Assembly (NCBI GenBank): GCA_934546935.1
Contig: CAKTEH010000005.1
Coordinates: forward strand, 72,272 to 136,271
Direction of reading: 5' to 3'
Source of the DNA: an uncultured Eubacteriales bacterium
Lineage (GTDB): Bacteria > Bacillota > Clostridia > Oscillospirales > QAMX01
DNA: 64,000 nucleotides
Part shown: positions 34,344-42,800 of the stretch, one piece after another
Numbering within the stretch: the stretch's first letter is position 1
Layout of the letters: every line of letters starts with the position of its first letter
Program-made: the position numbers and the translations under genes
Notes under the pieces: generated by a model
The model's database searches: none
The model's input: the letters and a program-made list of their open reading frames with translations, nothing else
Told to the model about the DNA's origin: nothing

Positions 34344-35390
34344 TTAATACTTATCGTACCAGTGGACCATCGGCAGGCCCTGAACCGGCGCCTTGAAGCT
34401 CGGGATGTTGGTGGCGCGCAGGGAACCGACATAAACCGTATCGCGGTTCGGGCCGCCGAAGCAGACGGATGCGATCCACGGAGCAATGCCCTGACCAGTC
34501 TGGAAGAGGATTTCGTTGGTAACGCAGGAAGCATAGAATGCATCGTCGAGCGCCTTGACCTTTGCCGGGTCGCCGCCGTCGTACAGAATTTTATAATCGC
34601 CGTCCGGATCGATGACCCAGATCTTATCGGAGTAAACCATGGTGCCCCAGAGATTGCCGTATGCGTCGAATGCAATACCATCCGGGAATGCGCCAGTGCC
34701 CATCTGATTCGGGCTGTAGGTTTCACGGTTGTGAAGGTCGCCGTTTTCATCGACACGCCAGCGCAGGATGTGACCGCCGTTTACGCCTGTGGTTTCAACA
34801 GCATACAGGTATTCTTCCTTGGCGTCGAAGCGGACTTCGTTGGTGAAGTGCAGGCCGTCTGCAACGATGTGTGCGCCGCGATGGTCGTAACGGATGATGT
34901 AACCGTCCGCCAGATCCGGAACCAGTGCCGGCAGCCAGCTTTTAAGCATGGTAGTGACCGTGATCCAGATACGATCCTTGGAGTCGCGCAGGACAAAGTT
35001 AACCTTGCCGATCGGCTTGCCGTCGACGGTGTCAAAAAGGACCTTGGTTTCACCGGTATGGCGGTTCATGATTTCGAGACAGTCGGTGCCGAAGTTGGAA
35101 ATCAGAATATCGCCGTTACGGGCAAATGCCAGGCCGTTGGGCAGGGTACCTTCAAAGAAGCGGTTGACGTCGCCCTTGTTGATGTCGCCTTCCTGACCGG
35201 AATAGCTCTGGGTAATCAGCTTCTGCGTACCGTCGGGCAGGATGTGGGTAACGCCGCCGCGGGAGTCGGCTGCCCAAAGGCTGCCGTCACGTTCGGCAAG
35301 AATGCATTCCGGACGCTGCAGGCCTTCGCCCACAAAAGTGATCTCTTCGGGATTGATCTCAAAACCATAGAGCGGGTTTGACGTTTTCAT
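34344..35390 (-). CDS. SMP-30/gluconolactonase family protein
   Basis: A 348-residue six-bladed beta-propeller of the SMP-30/gluconolaconase/LRE type, metal-dependent lactonases of sugar acids. Features are GLQRPECILAERDGSLWAAD (about 23-42), GLAFARNGDILISNFG (about 80-95), LHFTNEVRFDAKEEYLYAVE and FPDGIAFDAYGNLWGT, i.e. the repeated propeller strands and metal-ligand Glu/Asn/Asp positions. No signal peptide is visible, so it is cytosolic. It lies directly upstream of a zinc dehydrogenase (2-base gap), suggesting sequential oxidation of a sugar to a lactone and ring opening. Confidence 0.87.
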   Translation of the reverse strand: MKTSNPLYGFEINPEEITFVGEGLQRPECILAERDGSLWAADSRGGVTHILPDGTQKLITQSYSGQEGDINKGDVNRFFEGTLPNGLAFARNGDILISNFGTDCLEIMNRHTGETKVLFDTVDGKPIGKVNFVLRDSKDRIWITVTTMLKSWLPALVPDLADGYIIRYDHRGAHIVADGLHFTNEVRFDAKEEYLYAVETTGVNGGHILRWRVDENGDLHNRETYSPNQMGTGAFPDGIAFDAYGNLWGTMVYSDKIWVIDPDGDYKILYDGGDPAKVKALDDAFYASCVTNEILFQTGQGIAPWIASVCFGGPNRDTVYVGSLRATNIPSFKAPVQGLPMVHWYDKY

Positions 35391-35482
35391 GGTTTTTCTC
35401 CTCCATCATATATTGCGTATATTTCTTTATCTGCGTTAAAATTTCCGCAGGGTAAACGCCGTTATGTAAAGGGACATCCTCT

Positions 35483-35695
35483 TCAAAATGCGGAAATGTA
35501 CACGACGGCAATCCAGACCAGCAGCACAGCGCATATGCATAGCAAAAGCGCCCGCCGGCGGGCAAAACGCTTCAGGCAAAGCATCACTGCACATGCCGCA
35601 AAAAGCAGCAGCGGCAGGATATACGCCAAAAACGCCAATATGAACGAGGCCGCCAGCGCGCCTGTCACCTGCCAGATTTCGCGAGAAAACAGCAT
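35483..35695 (-). CDS. Small two-helix membrane protein (70 residues)
   Basis: The ATG at 35695 follows GAGGAGATTT and gives a 70-residue protein with two hydrophobic helices (about 12-32 and 48-67) separated by a basic loop RFARRR, ending VVYISAF. I do not recognise it. It is the first gene after the promoter at 35750-35779 and lies 92 bases before the SMP-30 gene, so it probably belongs to the same transcript; a small transport subunit or membrane anchor are possibilities that cannot be separated. Confidence 0.6.
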   Translation of the reverse strand: MLFSREIWQVTGALAASFILAFLAYILPLLLFAACAVMLCLKRFARRRALLLCICAVLLVWIAVVYISAF

Positions 35696-35749
35696 AAATC
35701 TCCTCTTGTCCATTTCAACAAAAAAGCGAATGGTTTCCCATACGGATTT

Positions 35750-35779
35750 ATTATAATGCCATAGCTTATCCCTTGTCAA
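35750..35779 (-). promoter_or_regulatory. Promoter of the small membrane protein-SMP-30-dehydrogenase operon
   Basis: TTGACA (35779-35774), 18 bases, TATAAT (35755-35750) on the minus strand; start near 35743, about 48 bases before the ATG. Confidence 0.78.
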
Positions 35780-35911
35780 GCGCAGGGCGGACAGCCATAC
35801 CAAAGCCAAATATCCCAAAGCCTAAAAAGCATGGCTGAATCCGCAGCGCCGGCAGTAGCCTTCATAAAACAAGTTTTTCGGCTGCGTATTACAGATAACA
35901 ACACAAGATAC

Positions 35912-35941
35912 TTGAAAAAATTGTTGCTGATGTGATAAAAT
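35912..35941 (+). promoter_or_regulatory. Promoter of the DtxR-like regulator gene
   Basis: TTGAAA (35912-35917), 18 bases, TAAAAT (35936-35941), about 20 bases before the start codon. Confidence 0.65.
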
Positions 35942-35969
35942 AAATAGGAAAGACAAGGAGGCTGGTGAT

Positions 35970-36350
35970 TTGCATATTTACGAATCTGCTGAGAATTATC
36001 TGGAAACCATCCTGGTCCTTAGCACCCGCTCCGGGCAAGTCCGTTCCATTGACATCGCAAACGAACTTTCGTTTTCCAAACCCAGCGTCAGCGTCGCAAT
36101 GAAAAACCTCCGGGCCGGCGGATATATTACCGTGGACAAAGAAGGTCTGATCACGCTTACAGGCAAAGGCCGGGAAATTGCCGAACGTATCTATGAACGG
36201 CACACGCTTCTGACACAATGGCTTACTGCGCTGGGAGTCAGCCCGGAAACTGCGGCGGCCGATGCATGCCGTATTGAACACGTCATCAGCGCGGACACTT
36301 TTGCCGCTATTAAATCGCATGTAAACCAGAAACTGACGGAAAAAGAATAA
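35970..36350 (+). CDS. MntR/DtxR-family metal-responsive transcriptional regulator
   Basis: A 126-residue protein with the DtxR winged helix (SAENYLETILVLSTRSGQVR then IDIANELSFSKPSVSVAMKN, about 6-45) and the metal-dependent dimerisation domain (RHTLLTQWL, DACRIEHVIS, about 76-105) containing the His/Glu/Cys ligands expected of MntR-type repressors. The C-terminal SH3 domain of DtxR is absent, as in MntR. It starts with a TTG at 35970, eight bases after AGGAGG. It probably represses metal uptake genes; a second, broken copy of the same family lies convergently at 36375-36853. Confidence 0.9.
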   Translation: MHIYESAENYLETILVLSTRSGQVRSIDIANELSFSKPSVSVAMKNLRAGGYITVDKEGLITLTGKGREIAERIYERHTLLTQWLTALGVSPETAAADACRIEHVISADTFAAIKSHVNQKLTEKE

Positions 36351-36386
36351 AGCCCCTGAATGCCCAGGATGCATTCAGGGGCTTTT
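36350..36386. terminator. Terminator between the two DtxR-like genes
   Basis: AAGCCCCTGAATGC (36350-36363) pairs with GCATTCAGGGGCTT (36371-36384), followed by T residues on the plus strand. Confidence 0.88.
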
Positions 36387-36853
36387 GCTGTCTGTTTTTC
36401 CCATATGTCTATCTCTGTTCGAGTGATGTATCCCCTTTGCCTGGACCGTACTGCCCAGGACCGGCCGACTGGCAAGCCAATGCCTTTTAACCCAAAAAAA
36501 GGCCTTCAGTACAGCAAAGCTTTCCGTACTGATTGCATGTTCCAACCGGCACGCATCCTCCAAAGCGGTATTGTGTCCAGTCCCAGATCACACAAAACCT
36601 GAAAAAACAGCTGATGGCGTTCATAAACCTGCTTTTCCAACGCTTCTCCCGGAAGCGTCAGCATTATTTCATGCCGCGCGCTCACTTCAACCAATCTGCT
36701 GCGCTTCAGATTCTGCACAGAGGCGCTGATACTGACCCGGTTCACGCCCAATTCCCGGGAAATGTCCACATTGCGTACCCGGTCTTTCCTGTCCCGCAGG
36801 ATCGAAACGGTTTCCAGGTAGTCTTCTTCCGGTTCCATAAGCCGTACATGCAT
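36375..36853 (-). pseudogene. Second DtxR-family regulator, frameshifted
   Basis: From the ATG at 36853 the frame reads a DtxR winged helix (MEPEEDYLETVSILRD, DISRELGVNRVSISASVQNL) and the start of the dimerisation domain (YERHQLFFQVLCDLGLDTIPL), then runs into a false end at 36506. In the neighbouring frame the expected continuation EDACRLEHAISTESFAVLKAFF begins at about 36563, matching DACRIEHVIS in the intact copy. Alignment of spacing indicates a one-base deletion near 36570. The protein is probably inactive, unless this is a sequencing error. It is convergent with the intact regulator and sits upstream of an MFS gene on the other strand. Confidence 0.78.
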
Positions 36854-37097
36854 TTGCCGCTCCCATTACAAAGGCTGACCTTCTGCCGGTTAGTTTAATA
36901 TAACTTATGGTTTGGCTCTTTTCCGTCCGTTCATCGAGCTTTTTTGATCCATAATCCATTGAGGATGATGTTTTCAAACTCGTCTGCGTCCGGCATGTGC
37001 CGCTTTTCAACACGACGTTTTTCTTCCCGGAAAGGGCTTTACGGATGAAAGAGCGCGATGTATACTGATATCAAAATAAAAAAAGGCGGAATTGATT

Positions 37098-38279
37098 ATG
37101 AATGCCAAATGCAAGCAGTTTTTCTTCCTGGCTGCCGTTTCCCTGTTTTGGTTTTCGCAGTATATTTACACTTCCTATTTCACTCCTTACATGAGTTCGC
37201 TGGGAATTGCATCCTCGCTGGCCGGCACTATCGTCGGCGCATATGGCTTTACGCAGCTTATCTTGCGGATTCCATTTGGCGTAACCGCCGATTATTTCAA
37301 AAACCACCGTGCATTCTTATTCCTCGGTTATATTTTTATCCTGGCCTCAAGCGCCGTATTATCCCTGACACAAAGTGCCTGGGTCTTCCTGCTTGCCCGG
37401 CTGCTGTCCGGTGCAGCTTCCGCTACCTGGGTCAGCTTCACCGTCTATTTTTCTGCTTTTTCCGTAAGCGAAGACACCTCCGGAAATATGGGAAAGCTGA
37501 TGGCCGCCAACAACATCGGGGTTTTTGCCGCTTATATTGCCGGCGGGCTCCTGTATGAAGCCACTGGAATACGGACACTGTTCATCCTCAGCGGCGCAGT
37601 CTCCGTACTTGCCCTGATCCTGTTGTGCTTCCTGCAGCCGTCGGGCGCACAGACACAGCGGGAACCGCTGAAACTTCGTGACCTGAAGCTTGTTGCAGCG
37701 GACGGGCGGCTTTGGAATCTATCTATGCTGGCGGCGGCAATCCAGTTTATTTCCTGCGCGACAGCCAGTTCATTTACCTCTAATTATGCAAAATTCCTCG
37801 GTGCCGACGGACTGCAGCTTGGTATCGTCAGCGCATTATACACACTCTCCGGCATCATTGGCGCCGCACTGATCGGCGCACCCGTCGCCAAACGCTTTTC
37901 AGACCGTACCATCGTTGTATTTGGATTCATACTCACACTGGCCTACTGTGCCCTCGTTCCGCTGTGTTCCGGGATCCCGGCATTATATATCATGCAGTTT
38001 ATCGGGGGATTCGGGAAAGTGCTGATTTTAACGCTGCTAATGGCTGATGCAGTCAAAAATACCGCGCCTGCCGTGCGTTCAACCGCGATGGGCGTATATC
38101 AAAGCGTATACAGCCTTGGCATGACGGTTGGTCCGGTTGTCATGGGCGCAGTCCTGGAAAGGACGCAGGGTTTCCGTCCCGCATTTTTCCTAATGGCGGC
38201 GGCAAGCTTCCTGTGTGCAATCTGGGCCTTTTTCTCCTGCTATGAGCAAAAAGCCGATACGGCACAGAAAAAAGCCTGA
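37098..38279 (+). CDS. MFS transporter (DHA1-like)
   Basis: A 393-residue, ~12-helix MFS protein. It has RIPFGVTADYFKNHRAFLFLG (two adjacent parts, about 55-75), the loop 2-3 MFS signature, and RLLSGAASATWVSF (motif C-like region, about 103-116) as in drug or sugar exporters. The ATG at 37098 has AGGCGGA seven bases upstream. It stands alone downstream of the regulator pair; which compound it moves cannot be told. Confidence 0.87.
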   Translation: MNAKCKQFFFLAAVSLFWFSQYIYTSYFTPYMSSLGIASSLAGTIVGAYGFTQLILRIPFGVTADYFKNHRAFLFLGYIFILASSAVLSLTQSAWVFLLARLLSGAASATWVSFTVYFSAFSVSEDTSGNMGKLMAANNIGVFAAYIAGGLLYEATGIRTLFILSGAVSVLALILLCFLQPSGAQTQREPLKLRDLKLVAADGRLWNLSMLAAAIQFISCATASSFTSNYAKFLGADGLQLGIVSALYTLSGIIGAALIGAPVAKRFSDRTIVVFGFILTLAYCALVPLCSGIPALYIMQFIGGFGKVLILTLLMADAVKNTAPAVRSTAMGVYQSVYSLGMTVGPVVMGAVLERTQGFRPAFFLMAAASFLCAIWAFFSCYEQKADTAQKKA

Positions 38280-38414
38280 AAAGGGAAAAATGTTACAATT
38301 CCTCTAAAAAATCTTCATTTCGATTTCACGCCAATGCTATACTATTACAAAAGCTTCCCACATTCCGGGCGGAATAAGGGAAGCAGTATGCATATTAAGA
38401 AAGGATGTACCGCT

Positions 38415-39380
38415 TTGATCGAAATACAGGAGCTGACCAAACGCTATGCAGCATTGACGGCTGTGGACAGGCTCAGCGTTTCCATCCACGACGGCCTGAT
38501 CTATGGCTTTCTCGGCGCAAACGGCGCAGGGAAAAGTACAACGCTTGGCATGATCACAGGCTGCCTTGCGCCAAGTTCAGGCAATATCCAAATCAATGGC
38601 CACGATCTTTTTACTGAACCAAGAGAAGCCAAACGCGCGATCGGTTACCTTCCGGAAACGCCGCCGCTTTATCCGGAAATGAGCGTATTTGAATACCTCC
38701 GCTTTATTGCCCGTGCCCGTGGCATTGCAAAATCAGCGCAGAGGGAAGCCATTGAAGAGGCTATGCGTAAAACCAATGTCGCAGCTGTGCGTAACCGCCT
38801 GATTCAGCAGCTTTCCAAAGGTTACCGGCAGCGTGTCGGGCTGGCGCAGGCAATTCTCGGGGAACCGGAAATCATCATCCTTGACGAGCCAACCGTCGGA
38901 TTGGATCCGGCGCAGGTCGTGGAGACCAGGGAACTGATCCGCTCCCTGGGCGGACAGCATATCGTTATTTTCTCCAGCCATATCCTTTCCGAAGTCAGCC
39001 TTCTGTGCGACCGTGTATTGATCATCGACCATGGCAGGCTCCTGTGCGAGGATACCCCGGAAAATCTTGAGCATAGGCTGGATAATGGCGAAGTGCTGGA
39101 GATCACCGTGCTGGATCCAAAGGGGCAGGCAAAAACCGTTATAGAAGCTGTCAACGGCGTCGGCCAGGTTGAAACAACGCCAAATCCGGAAGGGGCCGGA
39201 AACCTGCTGGCGGTACATATGGCGTCCGGCTCCGATCTCCGGGAAGCCGTTGCCGTTGCGCTCGCAAACGCAGGCATTGCCGTCCTGGGCATGCAGGCGC
39301 GGCAGCACAGCCTTGAAGATGCTTTCATCCGTTTGACCCAGGAAGCGGGAAAAGAGCAAAAAGAGGAGGGCAGAGCATGA
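38415..39380 (+). CDS. ABC-2 transporter ATP-binding protein, GldA-like
   Basis: A 321-residue ABC ATPase beginning MIEIQELTKRYAALTAVDRL. Walker A GANGAGKST (about 36-44), signature LSKGYRQRVGLAQA (about 134-147) and Walker B IIILDEPTVGLDP (about 155-167) are intact, and the C-terminal ~90 residues form the extension common in GldA/NosF-like ATPases. The TTG at 38415 has AAAGGATG upstream and gives the usual family start; the ATG at 38388, also with a fair ribosome-binding site, would add nine residues. Its stop overlaps the permease start by four bases. Confidence 0.9.
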   Translation: MIEIQELTKRYAALTAVDRLSVSIHDGLIYGFLGANGAGKSTTLGMITGCLAPSSGNIQINGHDLFTEPREAKRAIGYLPETPPLYPEMSVFEYLRFIARARGIAKSAQREAIEEAMRKTNVAAVRNRLIQQLSKGYRQRVGLAQAILGEPEIIILDEPTVGLDPAQVVETRELIRSLGGQHIVIFSSHILSEVSLLCDRVLIIDHGRLLCEDTPENLEHRLDNGEVLEITVLDPKGQAKTVIEAVNGVGQVETTPNPEGAGNLLAVHMASGSDLREAVAVALANAGIAVLGMQARQHSLEDAFIRLTQEAGKEQKEEGRA

Positions 39381-40240
39381 AAGCCGTTTATCTGCGCGAA
39401 TTGCGCGCCTACTTCACCACTGTAATCGGCTACCTCTTCATTGCTGCCATGACTTTAATCGTAGGCGTTTACGCCTATGTGCTGAATTTTGTACAGCGTT
39501 ATCCGACTTTTGAATCCACACTCTATGGCACAAGCTTTGTTTACCTTCTGGTTATCCCCATCCTGACCATGCGCAGCTTTTCAGAAGAGCGGCATGCACG
39601 GACAAGTGATCTGCTCTATTCCCTGCCGCTTCGGCTGTCCGGCGTAGTCCTTGGGAAATATCTTGCACTCTTGACCGTGCTGGCAATCCCCTGCCTGTTG
39701 TTTTGCCTGTACCCGCTGGTTCTGTCCTGCTTCGGAGCGGTGGAGATGGGTACGGCGCTGAGCTCGATCTTCGCATTTTTCCTTCTGGGCGCGGCGTTGG
39801 CAGCCATTGGGATGTTTTTAAGTTCCCTGACCTCCAACCAGATTGCTTCGGCAATTATCATCTTTGTCGTTTCCTTCCTGTGCTATCTGATGCAGGACAT
39901 CCTTGCTTATCTGTCGACAAGCGCCTACGCGTCTTTCCTATGTTTCCTGATTCTAATCCTGATATTGGCAGTACTGGTCTACATACTGACAAAAAGCAGT
40001 GTGTTTTCCGCTGGCCTTGCTGTAACAGGAGAAATCCTGCTGACTGTATTTTATTTTGCAAAGCCCACGCTTTTTGAAAATGCATTCCCGGAATTGATGG
40101 AGAACTTTGCTGTTTTTTCAAAATTTGACCGCTTTGTCTCTGGGCTTTTCGACCTTGGCGCAGTCGTCTATTACCTGAGTGTGATTTCCCTGTTCCTGTT
40201 TTTCAGCGTATTATCCCTTGAGAAAAGAAGGTGGAGCTGA
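39377..40240 (+). CDS. ABC-2 type permease, GldF-like
   Basis: A 287-residue integral membrane protein with about six helices of the ABC-2/GldF type, starting MKAVYLRELRAYFTTVIGYLF and containing the family stretch LVIPILTMRSFSEERHARTSDLLYSLPL (two adjacent parts, about 55-82). It is translationally coupled at both ends: ATGA with the ATPase and TGATG with the next gene. With the GldG-like and DUF4340 proteins it forms a full Gld-type exporter module. Confidence 0.88.
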   Translation: MKAVYLRELRAYFTTVIGYLFIAAMTLIVGVYAYVLNFVQRYPTFESTLYGTSFVYLLVIPILTMRSFSEERHARTSDLLYSLPLRLSGVVLGKYLALLTVLAIPCLLFCLYPLVLSCFGAVEMGTALSSIFAFFLLGAALAAIGMFLSSLTSNQIASAIIIFVVSFLCYLMQDILAYLSTSAYASFLCFLILILILAVLVYILTKSSVFSAGLAVTGEILLTVFYFAKPTLFENAFPELMENFAVFSKFDRFVSGLFDLGAVVYYLSVISLFLFFSVLSLEKRRWS

Positions 40241-41742
40241 TGCGCAAAATGAATTTTTCCAAAGCTGCGGCAGCCTTGAAAAGCCGCGCCTTCCGCTCCG
40301 GCTCCTATACGCTCGCGGCAGCGGCTTTGGCAGTTGCAGCCGTATGTATGATCAATCTTTTTATCGGCTCACTTCCGGAAAACCTGACGCATCTGGACAC
40401 AACTTCCAACTCTGTCTATGCTTTTGCGCCGGAGACGCTGTCGCTGTTGGATACGCTTGAAGAAGATATCACGCTTTACTGCGTCGTACAGTCTGGTGCA
40501 GAAGACCCGACAGTTGCAGAGTTCCTGGCCCGTTATGCGGCGAAATCCGTACACATCCAAGTGAACTATATAGATCCTGTGCTTTACCCAACCTTTACCT
40601 CCGCATATTCTGCATCCACGCTGACCGAAGGGAGCATTATTGTTGAAAGTGCACATCGCTATACCATAATCGATTACAGTGATATGTATGCCTATGAACT
40701 CAACTATAACACTTACGTTTATGACACCTATCTTGCCGCCGAAAGCATGCTGACCAGCGCAATCGACTATGTTACGAGCAAAACTCTGCCCAAAGTCTAT
40801 GCAACTACCGGGCATGGAGAACTAAGTCTGGACAGCAATTTTTCTTCCGCGATTGCAAGGCAGAATATTTCTGTAGAAACGCTGTCCCTGCTTACAATGG
40901 AAACAGTCCCTGAAGACTGCCAATGCCTGCTTCTCCTTTCTCCGGCTTCTGATTTAAGCGAAGAAGAAGCGGACCGGATCCTGGCTTATCTTGGCGCGGG
41001 TGGAAACTTGCTGTTGCTGACCGACTATACAGAAGAGGATATGCCGAATCTTCAGCGCGTAATGGAAGCCTACGGCCTTACCCGGGGAAACGGCATTATT
41101 ATAGAAGGAGATGACGGGCACTGCCTGTCTAAGTATCCGCATTATCTGCTTCCGCAGCTGGAAAGTCACATCATTACCGATCCCCTGATCGGCGGGGGAT
41201 ATTATGTCCTTGCTCCCATCGCCGAACCCATCCTGTTTCCCGATGAAGCGCCACGTGAAGGGATAGAATATACCCCTCTTTTACAAAGCTCCAGCATGTC
41301 TTTTCTCAAACGGCTGACAAATTACCAGCTCTCCAGCTACACCTACGAAGAAGGCGACGAATACGGACCCTTTACCGTCGGTCTTGCAGTCACGGAGGAT
41401 TTGAATGCAGGCGACGTCCTCGACGAGGAAGAGCAGGCGCATACACAGCCCGACGACGCCAAGCAGACCCGCATCGTCTATTTCTCCACTTCTTATCTGC
41501 TTGATTCCTCTCTGTCCTATTACGTTGCCGGTGCAAATGAGGACCTGATTCTCAACGCGCTGGACTGGATGACAGCCCGCGAAGGTTCTATTTCTATTTC
41601 GGCCAAGCAAATTTCCTTGGAATACCTGAGCATGTCTGCCGCAGACAGTCAAATTGGCGTCGTGATGGCAGTGGTATTCCCGCTTGCCGCGCTGACAGCC
41701 GGTATGATAATCATTATACGGCGCAAGAGGAGAAAAGCATGA
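40240..41742 (+). CDS. GldG-family ABC-type auxiliary membrane protein
   Basis: A 500-residue protein with an N-terminal membrane helix (about 25-48), a large extracytoplasmic region that resembles the GldG/IFT52-like ABC_transp_aux domain (VYATTGHGELSLDSNFSSAI near 190-208, CQCLLLLSPASDLSEEE near 223-240, GGNLLLLTDY near 250), and a C-terminal helix followed by the basic tail RRKRRKA. Such proteins sit with GldA/GldF permeases; in Bacteroidetes the system supports gliding, elsewhere its cargo is unknown. The ATG at 40240 overlaps the previous stop (TGATG) and follows GGTGGA. Confidence 0.85.
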   Translation: MRKMNFSKAAAALKSRAFRSGSYTLAAAALAVAAVCMINLFIGSLPENLTHLDTTSNSVYAFAPETLSLLDTLEEDITLYCVVQSGAEDPTVAEFLARYAAKSVHIQVNYIDPVLYPTFTSAYSASTLTEGSIIVESAHRYTIIDYSDMYAYELNYNTYVYDTYLAAESMLTSAIDYVTSKTLPKVYATTGHGELSLDSNFSSAIARQNISVETLSLLTMETVPEDCQCLLLLSPASDLSEEEADRILAYLGAGGNLLLLTDYTEEDMPNLQRVMEAYGLTRGNGIIIEGDDGHCLSKYPHYLLPQLESHIITDPLIGGGYYVLAPIAEPILFPDEAPREGIEYTPLLQSSSMSFLKRLTNYQLSSYTYEEGDEYGPFTVGLAVTEDLNAGDVLDEEEQAHTQPDDAKQTRIVYFSTSYLLDSSLSYYVAGANEDLILNALDWMTAREGSISISAKQISLEYLSMSAADSQIGVVMAVVFPLAALTAGMIIIIRRKRRKA

Positions 41743-42749
41743 ACAGAAAACGCAGTATTTTCTTTCTATGCGTGCTGATTCTGCTGTTCGGGGCTGGATA
41801 CTGCATAATGCAGTACGTACAAACACTACAGCCCAAGGAAGACGCCTCCGCCCTGGCATTGCCAGTGCCAGAAGACGCGCAGTCGATTCAAATTTCCTAT
41901 GCGCAGGAAAGCTTCTGCATTTTCCAGTACGGGGAGGGATGGCAGCTAGCCTCCGACAAGGACTTCCCGCTCGAAACCTCGCTGTGCAATGCGCTCAATA
42001 CGACGCTGGCTTCCCTACAAGCCGTACGTGAAGTGGATGGCGGCGACCCCGATTCGTTTGGCCTTAATCAGCCCCTGTGCCGCATCCATGCAGTCGATGT
42101 AAATGGAACGGAATACGAGTATACGCTGGGAAATTATAATGAATATAACGGTTTATACTATCTGTCCTGTGGTGGGGAAACAATATATATGCTTGAGGCT
42201 GCGGCGGCGGAATCCTTTTTCATCGGGGTCTATGACCTGATCGCTGCAGATGAAGCCCCGGATATTGATGCGGACCGGATATACGGCCTTTCCGTACAGT
42301 CTGCTTCCGGTACCTGGCAGTATATGCTGGAGCGTGAAGACAGCTCCGACGGCTCTGCCTATCAAATAAGTGGATCGCTGCTTGATCCCAACGCACCGGA
42401 TATCCAGCATGCTGCCGATCCGGATGCGTCGCTTGCGCTTTTCAAAAATATCGCCCTGCTTTATCTGTATTCATGCGTGGAATACTGCGCAGACGATATG
42501 CAAACACTTTCAGAATATGGGCTTTCAGAACCCGCGGCACAGGTAACTGTCCTGTACGAGCAGGAAGATGAAGAGGGGCAAGCCCAACGTCTTTCCTTCC
42601 AATACGATTTTGGTACGCAGACGGAAGACGGCTATATCTATGTGCGCATGCAGGGCTCCGATATGATATTTCTCGCTTATTATAATGAAGCGGCACAGTT
42701 CCTATCCCCGGATTTTGCAGCACTTCTAAAAACGGCAGAAATGCAGTAA
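41739..42749 (+). CDS. DUF4340-domain membrane-anchored protein
   Basis: A 336-residue protein with an N-terminal membrane anchor (about 7-26) and a mostly beta extracytoplasmic domain of the DUF4340 type, with YGEGWQLASDKDFPLETSLCN (two adjacent parts, about 60-82), FGLNQPLCRIHAVDVNG and YTLGNYNEYNGLYYLS. DUF4340 proteins are regularly the last gene of GldFG-like modules, as here (start overlaps the GldG-like stop by four bases), so it is probably an accessory part of the exporter. The operon ends in a strong terminator. Confidence 0.83.
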   Translation: MNRKRSIFFLCVLILLFGAGYCIMQYVQTLQPKEDASALALPVPEDAQSIQISYAQESFCIFQYGEGWQLASDKDFPLETSLCNALNTTLASLQAVREVDGGDPDSFGLNQPLCRIHAVDVNGTEYEYTLGNYNEYNGLYYLSCGGETIYMLEAAAAESFFIGVYDLIAADEAPDIDADRIYGLSVQSASGTWQYMLEREDSSDGSAYQISGSLLDPNAPDIQHAADPDASLALFKNIALLYLYSCVEYCADDMQTLSEYGLSEPAAQVTVLYEQEDEEGQAQRLSFQYDFGTQTEDGYIYVRMQGSDMIFLAYYNEAAQFLSPDFAALLKTAEMQ

Positions 42750-42764
42750 AAAAGCTGTATATGT

Positions 42765-42800
42765 AAAAAATCCCCGGAAAAGTTTTTCCGGGGATTTTTT
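42765..42800. terminator. Bidirectional terminator between the Gld-like operon and the CBS-domain gene
   Basis: AAAAAATCCCCGGAAAA pairs with TTTTTCCGGGGATTTTTT around a 2-3-base loop; long A and T tracts serve both strands. The stop codon of the leftward gene lies at its edge. Confidence 0.93.

Noticed and set aside
36687..37013. 108-codon minus-strand frame upstream of the broken DtxR gene
   Set aside because: It overlaps the regulator in another frame and lacks any family pattern; the regulator frame aligns with the intact copy.
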